This document shows, piece by piece, positions 30,001 to 40,230 of a DNA stretch of 64,000 nucleotides (positions are counted from its first letter, which is position 1; the number at the start of each line of letters is the position of its first letter). Below the pieces are notes generated by a model. That model was not told where the DNA came from and searched no databases. It saw only the letters and a list, made by a program, of their open reading frames with translations. The position numbers were made by a program, and so were the translations under genes. Source of the stretch: Lycocorax pyrrhopterus obiensis (Eukaryota > Chordata > Aves > Passeriformes > Paradisaeidae). Location: NCBI GenBank assembly GCA_014706295.1, contig JACSVZ010000002.1:18212494-18276493 (forward strand), in the 5' to 3' direction.

Positions 30001-32308
30001 AGGCTCCCCTTTCAACGCCCATGACCTAGCTGATGATCAAATAATTGTATTGTCTAGACCAAACCTGATGTAGATATCATGTAAAAAGTTCCTATCAATC
30101 TATGCCAAAGCTAGGATATTTAATGTGCCTGAACTACTGTTTTAGGTCATTCATATAGAGATAGAGGCTCAAAGCAATGTTTTTCCTGTTGGAGACCAAT
30201 TCTCAGAACAGAGAATAGTAAAAGAAATTATGAAAGCGAAAACAGAGTCCTCAGGAATACCTTCTGGAACATCTAAGCAGTGGCTAGGCCAAGAGATGTG
30301 TTTCCCACCTGTTCCTAGAAATTTATAAAAGATTACTGGTCATCTGCAGAACCATGTATTCTCAGAGCATTCCACATGCACAAAGGCCCTCTTTTATAAG
30401 CCCGTCTACATTATCTCAAGGCTTCTTTTCTTGAACTTGACATTTTCATAAACAGATTATCAATCACAAGATAATAGCTAATACATCTTTTATTTTGTCT
30501 GCATCTCATTTCCTGCCATCTGAAATACCCAGGTGAAATTTAAAGTTTTCAGATTTGATTTTATACAATAATTATTAACAAAATTCTCATCATCGTAAGA
30601 TTTTCTTCATTAATAGTTACAATGATCTATTTTCATGTTTAATATGCAACATTCAGGATTTCTTTCTCCTGTAAGGACTGTCAGAATAGATATGCTAGCC
30701 TGCCAAAAGCTGTAGATGCCATCTGGAATTCACTCTTTCCAATTCATTCCTTTTTGATAGTTTTACTGACTTTTTCTGTGTATTCACAGGTTATTGTAGA
30801 ACTTAGTAGGCTGTACCACACTTTTCTCTAGAAAATCTAATGGTATCTTTTGGATTCAGAAATTGTGGCGCTGCATCTACTGATTTTCTAGCTATTTACT
30901 AGCTATTTACTGAAAAAGTCAACTTTTATTACTTCAGTTCATATGTATGACTTTAATGTGTCGTCATGGCTTTCAAACCTTTTCTAAGACTGCAAAGACA
31001 CTTAGTTCTAATTCTTCAGGCCTGTTTTAATTAGACTTATCCACATACACCTTCTTTGTGACTCCTGGGTTTCTAGGTTATTTTATACAGATCTAAATTA
31101 TGTTGAGGTTTTATGCAATTTCCTTTCATAAGGATTTATTACTGATTAAAGGTTATGAATTGCATTGCTAATATTCACCCTTCCACAGAACAGCTGGGTA
31201 AACCTGATGTCAACTGCTATGTCTCAGAGACATCATGGCTATTGGATATTACTGTCTTAGGCAAAACTATGTTTATTTAATATTAAAATTGCAATGTAGT
31301 TTTTGCTAACTTTTCTGTGACCTTTGAAAAAGCTCTTGCAGTACTACAACTCTTTAGACATAAATCCATTGGGTTTTTTTAAAACAGTGTACTGAACTTT
31401 GCATTTAGTGGGACTCATTGAGGGAGTGGGACTCCCTCTCTGGGACTCGTTGAGGTCCCCATTTTCATTAATTTGGTTCTTATCTGACACAGAATTTATA
31501 CTGTACTCTTTTCAATGTTTCTGTATTTCCTCTACTTCTTTCTGAATAAAACAATTAAACTTCAAAAAATAGTTATATTTTGAACAATTACCTTTTTGGG
31601 AGTCTCTTCATACCTCGTTAATTTATAGAAACTATTGAAAAGTGTGCTAGCGTCAGACCTTTAACCTCTACCTTTAAAAAAAAGTCACACTATCACCATT
31701 ATTACATTTTTGGCTTCAGCTCTTGTACTTTTCGCTGTATTTCCAATGACAACAGAAAAACCCAAACTGCCTCTTAACACTGTATATATTTGCAAAAGAC
31801 CCAGAGCATGCAGTATTGTTCAAAATATTTGTCAAATTAAGTATTCAGTAAAAAACTCTGCAGATCCATTTAGGCTTTTAACTCTTTCATCCTTAAAGAA
31901 AGAGAATGTCTTCACAGTTGAAAAGACAGGCAGATTTCAGGTTGCTCCTCTCCTTTCTCCTTTGATTTTTACAAAGAGAAAGCTAACACTGTTCTTCAAA
32001 TAAAAAGAAGCCTGGATTGTTTCATACATAACTGTTTTCGATGTCTGCCAAAGACAACAATCACTACAAAGAACTACACATGCCCAGTCACTCTGGTTTG
32101 TATGCTGTCCAAGAAAAGCAGAAACAGAGTCATCTTTAAAAGCCATTTTTAGAATAATGTGGGTAAACTAGGAGAATAAGGAACTATGTAAGGACAGTAG
32201 AGCTGGGCCTGTAATTGTGTAATGTTTATTTTATAGCACATAGCAGTTTATAAACTTACCACATCCTTGGGTGGAGACTCTGCTTCCTTCTTTACTTTTC
32301 TACCCATT
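11994..32308 (-). CDS. ARMC3: ARMC3, N-terminal portion (coding exons 2-10, 3' part outside window)
   Basis: Armadillo-repeat protein 3. The family is known from ciliated and testis tissue and is linked to the sperm flagellum; its exact molecular role is not settled. Nine exons on the minus strand join in frame (48+118+126+69+176+195+184+153+106 = 1175 nt, 391 full codons) with AG/GT borders throughout. The product starts MGRKVKKEAESPPKDV and then carries about nine ARM repeats: roughly residues 17-56, 56-98, 98-138, 139-179, 180-221, 222-263, 264-305, 306-347 and 348-389. Each has the GxxxLxxLL...V...A pattern of ARM helices. It aligns collinearly with human ARMC3 as I recall it, for example VKKLLRELDV, GGLEPLIRLL, SPDPDVKKNS, SEYPVIQLLAL, AASQAISAMCEN and SDNEEV. 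Human ARMC3 is 872 residues, so the second half (remaining ARM repeats and C-terminal region) must lie left of the window. No stops or frameshifts are seen, so the gene looks functional. ODAD2/ARMC4 and other ARM proteins fit less well. Confidence 0.95.
12225..12377 (-). CDS. ARMC3: ARMC3 exon 9 (ARM repeats 8-9)
   Basis: AAAG acceptor, CAGG|GTAAGT donor; 153 nt, phase 1 to 1, residues 306-357. Encodes EIRKILHWEEVEKLLLNLL and VKVAASQAISAMCEN. The second motif is nearly identical to human KIAASQAISAMCEN; the first half is more diverged than the neighbouring exons. Confidence 0.94.
12530..12600 (-). mobile_element. CR1 LINE 3' fragment (short)
   Basis: The plus strand reads TTATAGAACATCCTGAGTTG then a GATCATCCAAGTCCAGCTCC block, the reverse complement of a CR1 3' terminal region. 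About 70 bases, diverged, lying 150 bases from exon 9. Confidence 0.75.
17461..17496. repeat. (TATC)n/(TA)n compound microsatellite
   Basis: About six TATC units running into a TA dinucleotide tract inside ARMC3 intron 8, 165 bases from the exon 8 donor. Confidence 0.95.
17668..17851 (-). CDS. ARMC3: ARMC3 exon 8 (ARM repeats 6-7)
   Basis: TTAG acceptor, GATG|GTATGT donor; 184 nt, phase 0 to 1, residues 245-306. Contains ELSDLHIETLAVLGNCLED, QLTGGLKKLLSFL and GIQKNAAKAITKAAYD, matching human ELNDLHIEALAVIANCLED, QTGGLKKLLSFA and DIQKNAAKAITKAAYD. Confidence 0.95.
17852..18472 (-). other. ARMC3 intron 7
   Basis: A 621-base intron between exons 7 and 8, AT-rich. Nothing else is recognisable. 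Its 5' end is the weak GTACGG donor. Confidence 0.85.
18473..18667 (-). CDS. ARMC3: ARMC3 exon 7 (ARM repeats 5-6)
   Basis: CTGCAG acceptor; 195 nt, phase 0 to 0, residues 180-244. Contains DFQNRAAVRELNIIPPLL, SEYPVIQLLALQTLEVI and GLDLLLNILENN. The donor is AAT|GTACGG, which lacks G at -1 and the GTRAGT core. It is placed here because the reading frame then joins exactly to ELSDLHIE of the next exon, as in human (ETKELNDLHIE). Without splicing the frame runs on 24 codons (VRFACLKSFF...) to a stop. Confidence 0.93.
18668..20008 (-). other. ARMC3 intron 6
   Basis: A 1.3 kb intron. A 147-codon minus-strand open frame occupies 19164-19607, but it shows no ARM pattern or conserved motif that I recognise and no matching splice phase. 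I see no repeat signature in it. Confidence 0.8.
20009..20184 (-). CDS. ARMC3: ARMC3 exon 6 (ARM repeats 3-4)
   Basis: TCCACAG acceptor, GTGCAG|GTAAAG donor; 176 nt, phase 1 to 0, residues 121-179. Contains VVIHEFATLCLAHMAVEYTT, IFEQGGLEPLIRLL and SPDPDVKKNSVECLYLLVQ, the strongest stretch of identity with human ARMC3. Confidence 0.96.
20185..20510 (-). other. ARMC3 intron 5
   Basis: A 326-base intron between exons 5 and 6, with a GTACCT donor and a pyrimidine-rich acceptor. Nothing else is recognisable. Confidence 0.85.
20511..20579 (-). CDS. ARMC3: ARMC3 exon 5 (first half of third ARM repeat)
   Basis: TGTAG acceptor; 69 nt, phase 1 to 1, residues 98-121. It encodes DVKKLLRELDVTNSLISQLA, almost identical to human NDVKKLLRELDVMNSVIAQLA. 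The donor reads GAAG|GTACCT, a poor match to GTRAGT. The exon length is a multiple of three, so skipping would keep the frame while removing half an ARM repeat. Confidence 0.92.
20580..21657 (-). other. ARMC3 intron 4
   Basis: A 1.1 kb intron between exons 4 and 5. AT-rich, with no repeat family or extra exon that I can recognise. Confidence 0.85.
21658..21783 (-). CDS. ARMC3: ARMC3 exon 4 (second ARM repeat)
   Basis: TTTTCAG acceptor, AATC|GTAAGA donor; 126 nt, phase 1 to 1, residues 56-98. It contains GDENKLTLLGLGALEHLHKL and HEDPIVRRNAV, the counterpart of human GEENKTTLLELGAVEPL...HEDKIVRRNAT. A complete ARM repeat in one frame-preserving exon. Confidence 0.94.
21784..23768 (-). other. 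ARMC3 intron 3
   Basis: A 2 kb intron between exons 3 and 4. It contains a small direct repeat of 15 bases at 23721-23750 (unit GCAGTGCAAAACAAA, two copies). Short open frames on the plus strand have no recognised homology. Confidence 0.85.
23769..23886 (-). CDS. ARMC3: ARMC3 exon 3 (first ARM repeat)
   Basis: Bounded by GTAG acceptor and AAAAG|GTTAGT donor; 118 nt, phase 0 to 1, residues 17-56. It begins FDPFLIESK and ends DALYKFASK, matching the human FDPLMIESKK...EAIYKFALK segment. It forms the first ARM repeat. Confidence 0.94.
26149..26364 (+). mobile_element. CR1 LINE 3' end, 5'-truncated
   Basis: Contains the CR1 tail segments AGGAAGAATTTCTTTACTGT, GGAACAGGTTGCCCAGAGAA, ATCCAAGAACCATCTGGATG and CCTTCCAACC, ending in TTCTGTGA-type octamers. 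About 215 bases; strong 5' truncation is normal for the family. Confidence 0.93.
26755..26875. repeat. G/T-rich low-complexity tract
   Basis: About 120 bases composed almost only of G and T on the plus strand, with GGTTTTTT and GTTGTTGTT units, so A/C-rich on the gene strand. It gives rise to spurious overlapping open frames rich in F, G, L and V. Confidence 0.9.
26925..28740 (-). mobile_element. ancient CR1/L3-like LINE relict
   Basis: Starts with AGACCAAAGACCCACCTAGC and the CAGCATCCTGTCTCTGACA block typical of the 3' end of old amniote L3/CR1 elements. It continues through several weakly matching stretches in the order expected for such an element read from 3' to 5': GTATCTTTTTGAGATGG near 27465, TGACTCCTTGAAAGAACTCA near 27870 and TTCCAAAATATTTTGATGCA near 28360. 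Highly diverged, so borders are approximate and later parts are less sure than the first 400 bases. Confidence 0.6.
28753..29830 (-). mobile_element. CR1 LINE with reverse-transcriptase remnant
   Basis: The minus-strand reading at 29679-29458 retains a decayed RT block (GLILGHILFNLFISDLNDGT and IADDMKL, corresponding to the CR1 QGSVLGP...FADD region). The plus strand also shows the CR1 3' features GGTCCAACTGCC and GCACTCCAGGTGTGGTCTCA. The copy is old: frames are broken and it cannot be active. Confidence 0.85.
32260..32308 (-). CDS. ARMC3: ARMC3 exon 2 (start codon exon)
   Basis: The acceptor (polypyrimidine tract then AG at 32310-32309) is followed by one A and then ATG at 32307-32305. The exon encodes MGRKVKKEAESPPKDV (residues 1-16) and ends at a consensus GTAAGT donor (32259-32254), phase 0. 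This start is chosen because it matches the start of human ARMC3 (MGKKIKKE...). The ATG sits one base inside the exon, so the 5' UTR must come from an upstream noncoding exon. Confidence 0.93.
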
Positions 32309-32898
32309 CTAAAAACAAACAAACAAAAACAATAAAGGCAGACAAACAAACTCCCTTCTGTGTTTTAGGAACCAGTTTACCACTGATTTAGGAAAGCTAG
32401 TAAGACAGACTTCCTTATTCATTTGACCCACCTAATCAGTCTGAAGATTTCTTTGACATACTAATTTCTATACAGAAAGTAGTCCCTCTTTCTAACATTT
32501 GTACACATGTGGTAAAATACATCTGCCAACAACATACATAGCTAAAAAGGTCTGAGACATCACAGGCTCAGGCTCTAACGTGGTACAAATACATAGAACA
32601 CCCCTTTCTGTAAATTAGCTTTATCTGCATCTATAAATCATATATGAACTTGAAAGTCCTTTCAGGGTATTTCCCCATGTTCGTCTATACATTCTATGTC
32701 GGCAAACATTCCATACAACTGCAGAATGTACAAATAAGTTCTGCCATGAAAACGTGGTTCAAATGCAATTTGAATTATTTTTTCATATTTCACAGGAGAC
32801 AAAAATCAGGTCTGCAGGTATTAAGAAACAGTTCTGCACAGTATAAATTTCACTGATTTTAAAAAGTTACAGTTATTTACACAAAGTTCAGCTTGTCT

Positions 32899-32925
32899 TT
32901 TTTTTTTTCTTTTTTTTTTTTTTTT
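32899..32925. repeat. T-rich homopolymer tract
   Basis: Two long T runs separated by one C, in ARMC3 intron 1 about 600 bases upstream of the start-codon exon. No SINE body is recognised beside it. Confidence 0.85.
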
Positions 32926-34737
32926 GTATTAGCACATGTGCACATAACCAAGAAGACCTTCTCAGCTGCATCTAATAGCAGCTTCTGAAGCATATGGATG
33001 TAATACCTCATGTGGACCTAATTTCATGCAGCTTGCAAAACTTCAGCAGAGCCTTCCAGTTAAGGTACTGGCAAAAGGAAAGGGCAACATGAGCCACTAG
33101 CACTAGCTATGCATAGAACATAACCCAAGTTATGCCAAACTGAAGTTTGTTTTAACACTGTGTAAAAGTGAAACGTGCACTGTTAGTACCCCTTGTTAAT
33201 TCCTCGGTTAGCTCTCAAAGGGAGACCACACATTCACCCTCAGCCAGGGTTTACTGAGAGCCTCTCTCTGGTATAAGAGATTATTTTCTAGTGCAACATG
33301 AGTTGTAGCCTGGCCGGTTACAGAAGTCAAGGCTATTGTTCATTGTGTTCAAAAAAAATTTGGAGCTCTTCTTGAATTTTTCAGGTACTGTTCCTCTACC
33401 AGCCTCTACAAATGAATTATAACACATCACTAATGAAAGCAGTTTATAAACATATCCTAAAAACAGATCTCAAATTTAAAATTTCATAGGCAGGTCACTA
33501 ATTACAGTTTGGAGAGGAAGATCCATACAACCAAAGATTTTTCAGCTCCAATCTGCTTTACCCTTGTGCATCTGTACATACACACATATGAACCACTCAC
33601 GCGAATTCAGTGTTTCGGAAAGCACAGCTTTGGCCAGAGACAAATTCACTTACATAAGGAAAAGCATAAGGACAAAATACCGACAGTATATTCAACAGTT
33701 GTGATGGACATACTACCTTCTGATTTATGCAGTCACTGTAGAAAGTAAGAATCATGCACACATACAAAAATCAGATTTAGACAGACATTCAGGAAATCTG
33801 GGTTATTTAAACTGTGCTAAATCCTGGTATGGAGATATGGACACTTATTTAGTATCATTCAGTTCAGCTCAATTCATTTCAGATATAAATTAAGCTGCAG
33901 TCATAAAAGGCAATTTTAATTCTGAGTGAGTTTAATTAAGTTTAAACCAAATAATTTTAAAAGTTAATTGATGTAAAATTATTTATAATGTTATATAATT
34001 AATGTTCCCAGATTCAAATTATATATCTCTTTCAAGACCAAGAATAACTAAGGCTTTTAATGGCAAATATTTCTTCACTCTGTATAAAAGCATCCAACTT
34101 CTGAGCATATTTTAAAGAAACTTTTACATATTTCTAAGTGTTCAGAAATATGTGGTTCCTTAAAAAATTTCATTAAAAAAGCAGCATAATCTGTAGCAAC
34201 AAGCAGAGAGAACAGGTCAATTACTTTACTGTGGATTATGACCCTCAGTCTGTTTCTTTGCTGCAGTTACTAGTCTAGATTTCAATGTATTCTGCCATCA
34301 AATGTTGGTGTAAGCTTTGTTTCCATAAAGCTCTCTGTATTCAGTGGTCATTCTCTGACTTGAGGGAATGACGGCCATGGAATTCTTTGGCTTACTGATA
34401 ATTAAAAATGTGTTTTCTGCATTGAACTGTAATTATCACAGACAATCAATGTGTACAGGTATTGAAAGGCTACTGACCCATAAAAGAGCTTCTTTATTCA
34501 AATCTCTTTCTCTCCAAGATAACTGCATGTTGTCTTTTTCACAGTAGGTTTACAGTACGCCTATCTTTGATTCTCAGTTTACCAATCTAAATATTTAGAA
34601 TTTGGAAAACAATTGTAGTAGGGCTTAAATTTTTATATCTATCAAATGCTGGCTTAATGTCACCTGGAAAACTTGTTTTAAAAATGAAAACTATTCACTA
34701 GTAATTACGTGTAATTAAATTAATTAATTCCTGGAAA

Positions 34738-35813
34738 AATTGGCTGCTCATGGCTTGGATGGGTTAACACTTTGCTGGGTGTAAAACTGTCGGGATGGCC
34801 AAGCCCAGAGGGTGTTGGTGAATGGAATTACATCCAGCTGGTGGCCGGTCACCAGTGCTGCTCCCCAGGGCTCAGTGTTGGGACCAGCTCTGTTTAATAT
34901 CTTTATCCATGATCCAGATGGGGGGATCGAGGGCACCCTCAGTCAGTTTGCAGACACACTGAGCTGGGTGGGAGTGTTGATCTGCTGGAGGGCAGGAAGG
35001 CTCTGCACGGGGATCTGGACAGGCTGGATTGATGGGGAGAGGCCAGAGGTCTGAGGTTCAGCAAGGCCAAGTGCCTGTGCCTGGTCCTGCCCTTGGGTCA
35101 CAACAACCCCTGCAGTGCTACAGGCTGGGGACAGAGTGGATGGAAAGGTGCAAGTTGGAAAAGGACCTGGGGGTGCTGGTCAACAGCAGCTGAACGCGAG
35201 CCAGCGAGGGCCCAGGTGGCCAAGAGGCCAATGGCATCCTGGCCTGGATCAGCAACAGTGTGGCCAGCAGGACCAGGGCAGTGATCACCCCCTGTACTCC
35301 GCACTGGTGAGGCCACACCTCAAATCCTGAGTTCAGTTTTGGGCCTCTCCTACATGAAAGGGAGAGGTGAAGAAATTGAGGTGCTAGAGTGAGTCCAGAG
35401 CAGGGCAACAAAGCTGGTGAAGGCTCTGGAGCACAAGTTTGATGAGGAGCAGCTGAGAGGGTTCAGCCTGGAGGAGACTCAGGGGGACCGTACTGCTCTC
35501 TGCAACTGCCTGAAAGGAGGGTGTACCGAGGTGCGGGTTGGTCTTTTCTTCCACATAACAAGCAATATGGCAAGAGGAAATGGCCTCAAATTGTGCCAGG
35601 GGTGGTTTAGATTGAATATTAGGAAATATTTCTTCACTGAAAGGGTTGTCAAGCATTGGAATAGTCTGCCCAGAGAAGTGCTTCAGCCGCCAGTCCTGGA
35701 CGTATTTAAGACATGGTGCTTAGGGACCTGGCTTAGTGGTGGGCTTGGCAGTGTTAGGTTAACAGTTGGACTTGTTGATCTTAAAGGTCTTTTCCAAACT
35801 AAATGATTCTATG
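34738..35813 (+). mobile_element. CR1 LINE, about 1.1 kb 3' part with RT remnant
   Basis: Reads through the RT C-terminal block ([20 protein letters not shown] ... [10 protein letters not shown]) and the downstream CR1 ORF2 tail, ending at AAATGATTCTATGTTTCT. Open frames at 34812-35054 and 35417-35806 are pieces of the decayed ORF2. The YADD-like motif is damaged (FAD-TLSW) and frames are broken, so it is inactive. Its GC content is much higher than the surrounding intron, as usual for younger CR1. Confidence 0.95.
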
Positions 35814-38343
35814 TTTCTAAATCTTAAAATAATATTCTCATTTGAGTAATATCCTCTACTTCATGTCCTGCACATTTCTAGAATCATAGGAGCATGCCTT
35901 TTCTACATATGTTTTTTGAGATTAAAGGGTTGGTTGTTTTAAATCATGCAGAGCTAGAGGTAATAAAGTACTTTGACCTAACAGATGTAGCTAATACATA
36001 GCCAAGCAATCTATGAAGTTATCATTCTATGCTACTTCCTGTCCTTCACCTGGAATTTATTGCCTCAGTGGTAGACAAACTAGCCTCCTTTACTTTACTC
36101 TGACCCAGTTTTAGTGCAGTGGTGCAATCAGGTGCTGTCTCTCAAGCAGCAGGACAGTCATTATGTCTAACTAAATCCTCATTCCAAAACCACAATACCC
36201 AAAGCTCTCCCTCAGCTTTGGCTATTCTTAGTGCCTTTGCTCAGTAGGCACTTCCCTGTTTCACTCTGAACTTCATTAGGACCTCCAGCTTTCCCACAGG
36301 ACCAGAACCTCTCCAGTGTGAGTATCCTCAGTTAAACCCATATCCGGAATCTATGAGTAGTGTCCATTAAACTAAACAAAGCATCAGCATAAAGTTAATC
36401 ACTCTGCTTGATAATTGATGGAGATCTAGTCAACATATTCAATAGCTCTTAAGGCAGATTCATCCTAAAGGAGGTATCTAAAATGGAATAGCACCTTAAA
36501 AATAACTACTTTTTCCTTGGACCAAAACCAGAGTCTAGAGTTGTTAGTTCATGTATTTACATTTACATTGACATCTAAGTTTGTGAGCTAAGTTTATTAC
36601 CCCATTTCTCCACATGAATCCACATGCCAGGCTAGGTCTGGCAGACACCATCATAGCAGACTGAACAGCAGCAGAACCAGGCATACAACAAAACACAGCC
36701 ACCTTGTCTGTTTTGAAATGGCTGCAGGAACAGGCACATCTCCAGTAAAATCTTTACGACCAGAACATTGTGCCTGTAAGTGGAAAATGATTTTGAGGAA
36801 GGTCACAAATGTGGATTTTTTGGTTCAAAGTGGAACTCTCTAACTTCTTGACTATTTTATCAGGAACTGGCATCTCTGCCATGTCAAATAAAATACAGAA
36901 AATTTATTTAGTTTTTGAAATAGTTGCAGCAGATGCCTGCTTAGAGGAGCAGATTCCAAGTACTAGATCATAAGATAATGATGGCCCTGATCCCTGTACT
37001 TATTTATTTTTACTGTCATGCTTTAATGTGAATAGTTGCTTTTCTCAGTGTGAATAGTTTCTTAGACTGCAAATCTGAGATACCCACATATTTCTAGTCA
37101 CTGCACTTCTTAAAAAAAAAAAACGAGATGATGGCTAGCAAGTGATCTTTAACAAAAAAAAAGAATCTATAAATCGTACTTTGAAATATGAGGAAAGTGT
37201 TCTGATTGTTTTTTCTGTTTGAAATACTGAAGTCTTATAAATACTTCCTTTACACTATTAGAGTCCTGTTGAATAATCATAAAGAACATAGTATTTCCTG
37301 GTTTTAAATCAGACAATGCATTTAGAAAACCTGTTCCATTTGCATCTTCTGTTTTCTAAAACTTTAAATAACACATGCAATAACCTAGGACCCTGCACAT
37401 ACTGCAAGAGCTGAGAGGAAGAACAGGAATAAGTCAAAGGCACAGCCAGCTGTGGAACTTACCTCTTAGTCAAAGGTCCCTTCTGAGAGCAAGCACCCCT
37501 GTGGAAAATCAGTGCAAAGAGAAGGATTTAGAAATAGCTTCTAACCAGTTGTTTATCACATGATCCACTTTTCAAATTAACAGTGCAATGCTTTAAGGCA
37601 GTCTGAATCCATGTTACTACAACCTAGCCACAATTTTCAGGTTCTTACTGAAAATGATGCACAAGTGAGATTCTTTCTGCCTTACAGGTGATAATAGCAT
37701 AATGTTAATTTAGCTGAGCAAGTTTAAGTGAAGTCTGGCTGCTTATTTTTGTCTCACAGAAACTATTTTTTTCTTGTGATAACAGTGAAAATTGCCTATA
37801 AATCGGTCATTATCATTGATTATTTCAATTGATTTTTGTATGGACATTCTAGTACTGCTGCCTTCCAGTGCAATCAAAATATAATCACATCATCAGCAGA
37901 CAATCTCACTCCTTTCTTGATCCATAAACCAGTATGTCCTCTGTATGCCAGCTTAAATATCCTCCTCATCATTCTCAGATAGCTTCATCTTAATTAAGAG
38001 GACAATGTGGAATAGTCTTGAAACTCCTTTCTTTCTCCTGAATCCTTCTTTCATCTTTTTTCCTACCCAACTCCTTAAATATGGATCAACAGGCTCCCCT
38101 TTCCCGGTGTTGTAATGACAGGGCAAGCATCAGCACACTATTAAAAAACTTGGCTTCATATAATAAGAGAGTTAAAAAGAGACAGCAGGTCCAATTCAAT
38201 ATTCAGTTCCTGCAGATACGGATATATGTGCCACATGAAAATAATACATTATATGAGAGATCAATTAAGTCAAGGCCTTTGAATTTGTCCACTGTTTTAT
38301 CTGTGTCCATGTGTATGTTTGTCAAAAGAATGATGAGGAAGTT

Positions 38344-38565
38344 CCACCTGAGTATGAGGAAGAGCTTCTTTACTCTGCAGGTGACCAAGCACTGGAACAG
38401 GTTGCCCAGAGAGGGTGTAGAGTCTCCCTCACTGGAGAGATTCAAGAACCATCTGGATGCAATCCTGTGTAATGTGCCCTAGGATGGTCCTCCTTGAGCA
38501 GGGAAGTTGGACCAGATGACCACTGTGGCCTCTTCCAACCTGATCCAGTGCTTCTGTGAATATGA
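38344..38565 (+). mobile_element. CR1 LINE 3' end, 5'-truncated
   Basis: Same tail segments as the 26149 copy (GGAACAGGTTGCCCAGAGAG, CAAGAACCATCTGGATGCAA, GGATGGTCCTCCTTGAGCAG), ending near TCTGTGAATAT. The two copies are close relatives and probably belong to the same subfamily. Confidence 0.93.
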
Positions 38566-38699
38566 ACAGTCTTCCACATGGCTGAACAGTATCCAGCCTC
38601 CAGAATTGCAACAGACAAATGTTTCTGATAAATGCATGAAACTAATCCCAAAAGTCAGATTTCCTCCATCTGTTACAGGGTTTCTATTTCCCTGAAGTA

Positions 38700-39555
38700 C
38701 CAAGGTTTAGATCTCCTAAAGTTTTTATGTTCTTCCTAACAATAGTAGCTATTTTTACTGTCCACATAAACGCCTAATCCTTTTACTCTTCATTCTTAGT
38801 CAGACATGCTGCAGCACAGGTCCAATTGTCAAGTGTACTGTATAAGGAACTATTCCTTAGATTTAAAAATATGTAAACAGTTTAAATGTGTTATTCAATT
38901 TAACACAGGAACCCTTCGTTCTTGTATTACAACTTTATTTAACAGATGCCTTAACTTGATCTTTTTTACCTTCCTTTATAACTCACTGTACATTCTGATT
39001 TACCTCCTTTCTAAGCTGTCTTAATTATTTTTTTCCATATAGCTTTTCCAGACATGTACGTTTCCTGTCTCAGGGTCCCTCTGTGACTGTTAAATCTTTC
39101 TCAGATATGACATACCTAACCAGAAATACCATAATCAATTCTAGAACACTACTGGCTTATTCGAGTGACATTGTAACTTTCAGGGTATTTATTTTTACCC
39201 AGTTTTCTCAGTGAAGATTTTCATTAAGTTATCCATATATGGTAAACAGTTCATTTTCTCAGTCGATCACAATTAATTTAGATTTACTACTGAAGAGTAT
39301 ATTGTTCCAAGTATTCCTGACAGTATAAATTACATTGCTTTCATCAACAATGAATTTTATTTGTCATGGTGTTACCAGTTCACCCAACTGCAGAAGAGCT
39401 CTCAGAAGTTTCTACAAGTCTTCTTTAGTTGTAACAAAATTATTTTATCTCACCAGAAAATTTTTATTTCTCTATGTTATTGCTCATTTCCAAATTATAA
39501 TGAACATATGAAATAACAGAGCTAGGATCTATCCTTGGAGAATCCAAGGTGTGAC
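38700..39555 (-). mobile_element. eroded L3/CR1-like LINE fragment
   Basis: The segment at 39330-39555 (GAATTTTATTTGTCATGGTG, CACCCAACTGCAGAAGAGCT, CTAGGATCTATCCTTGGAGA) follows the order of the plus-strand reading of old amniote L3/CR1 ORF2. The portion before 39330 is assigned with much less certainty. Confidence 0.45.
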
Positions 39556-40230
39556 AAGCTGAATGGAGGAGATTTTTAGAAATTATGTGTGTGATTTCAA
39601 ATGTCTGAGATGCATAGTGAAATCCCTCATCCCATGAGAAAGAAAAATTGACTTAATCTAAACCAAATGAGAGACAATAGTTATACAACCATTATCTGAG
39701 CTATAATAGCAGGACACTTCCATTCAGAAGGCAAAGATGGTCTGACTTAGGAAGAAGTACTAGTAAAAAATTAAAGACACTCCTAAGATTTTAGCCAGCT
39801 ATGAAAACCTACATGTCTTAAAATGAACGCCTTCTCCTGGCCATTCCACAGGGACATAGGGGGAAAGGGACATTCTGAACGAGTGGACTTGTCCCCCTCC
39901 TCATCACAACCACGGCATCATGTTAATCCCACCTATAACACTATCTTAAAAACCTTAGATTTTTTTTTCCCACCTCTCTCATTAAAAGGTTGTTCCACAA
40001 GCCAATTGCTAAGAGCATCAGGGCCCTTTTTTAATTTTCAGTCTACAGTTTACTATATATGTGTCATGTCTGAATATTTGTCCATTACTTTCTTTGCTGG
40101 CATGTATGAAAATACTATTTATAATAACTATTTATACTATACAATATATATTTACTATAGTCTATATATACTATATAGTATATTAAATAAATTCCACATA
40201 TATTTACATATATAGAATCAGAATTCATTT

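Larger units (their letters stand above)
23887..32259 (-). other. ARMC3 intron 2
   Basis: An 8.4 kb intron between the start-codon exon and exon 3. It is rich in transposon remains: a plus-strand CR1 (26149-26364), a G/T-rich tract (26755-26875), an ancient L3-like LINE relict (26925-28740) and a minus-strand CR1 (28753-29830). The part at 29830-32250 may include further eroded LINE sequence that I cannot delimit; 23887-26148 shows nothing recognisable. Confidence 0.85.

Noticed and set aside
31410..31455. Repeated GGGACTC(A/G)TTGAGG and the GGGAGT/ACTCCC stem as a regulatory element
   Set aside because: It looks like a small local duplication in eroded intronic sequence; too short to support a function.
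32290..32307. N-terminal MGRKVK as an N-myristoylation signal
   Set aside because: Position 6 is lysine rather than serine or threonine, so the usual MGxxxS/T preference is not met.
35417..35806. 129-codon plus-strand open frame ([10 protein letters not shown]..., [11 protein letters not shown])
   Set aside because: It is the C-terminal part of a decayed CR1 ORF2, without intact RT upstream, so it is recorded only as a mobile element.
38081..38482. 133-codon plus-strand open frame
   Set aside because: Its second half (HWNRLPREG..., FKNHLDAIL) is CR1 tail and the first half is unrelated intron sequence read through.
39823..40215. 130-codon plus-strand open frame
   Set aside because: Ends in a low-complexity Y/I/N tract from AT-rich sequence (TATATA region) and has no recognisable homology.
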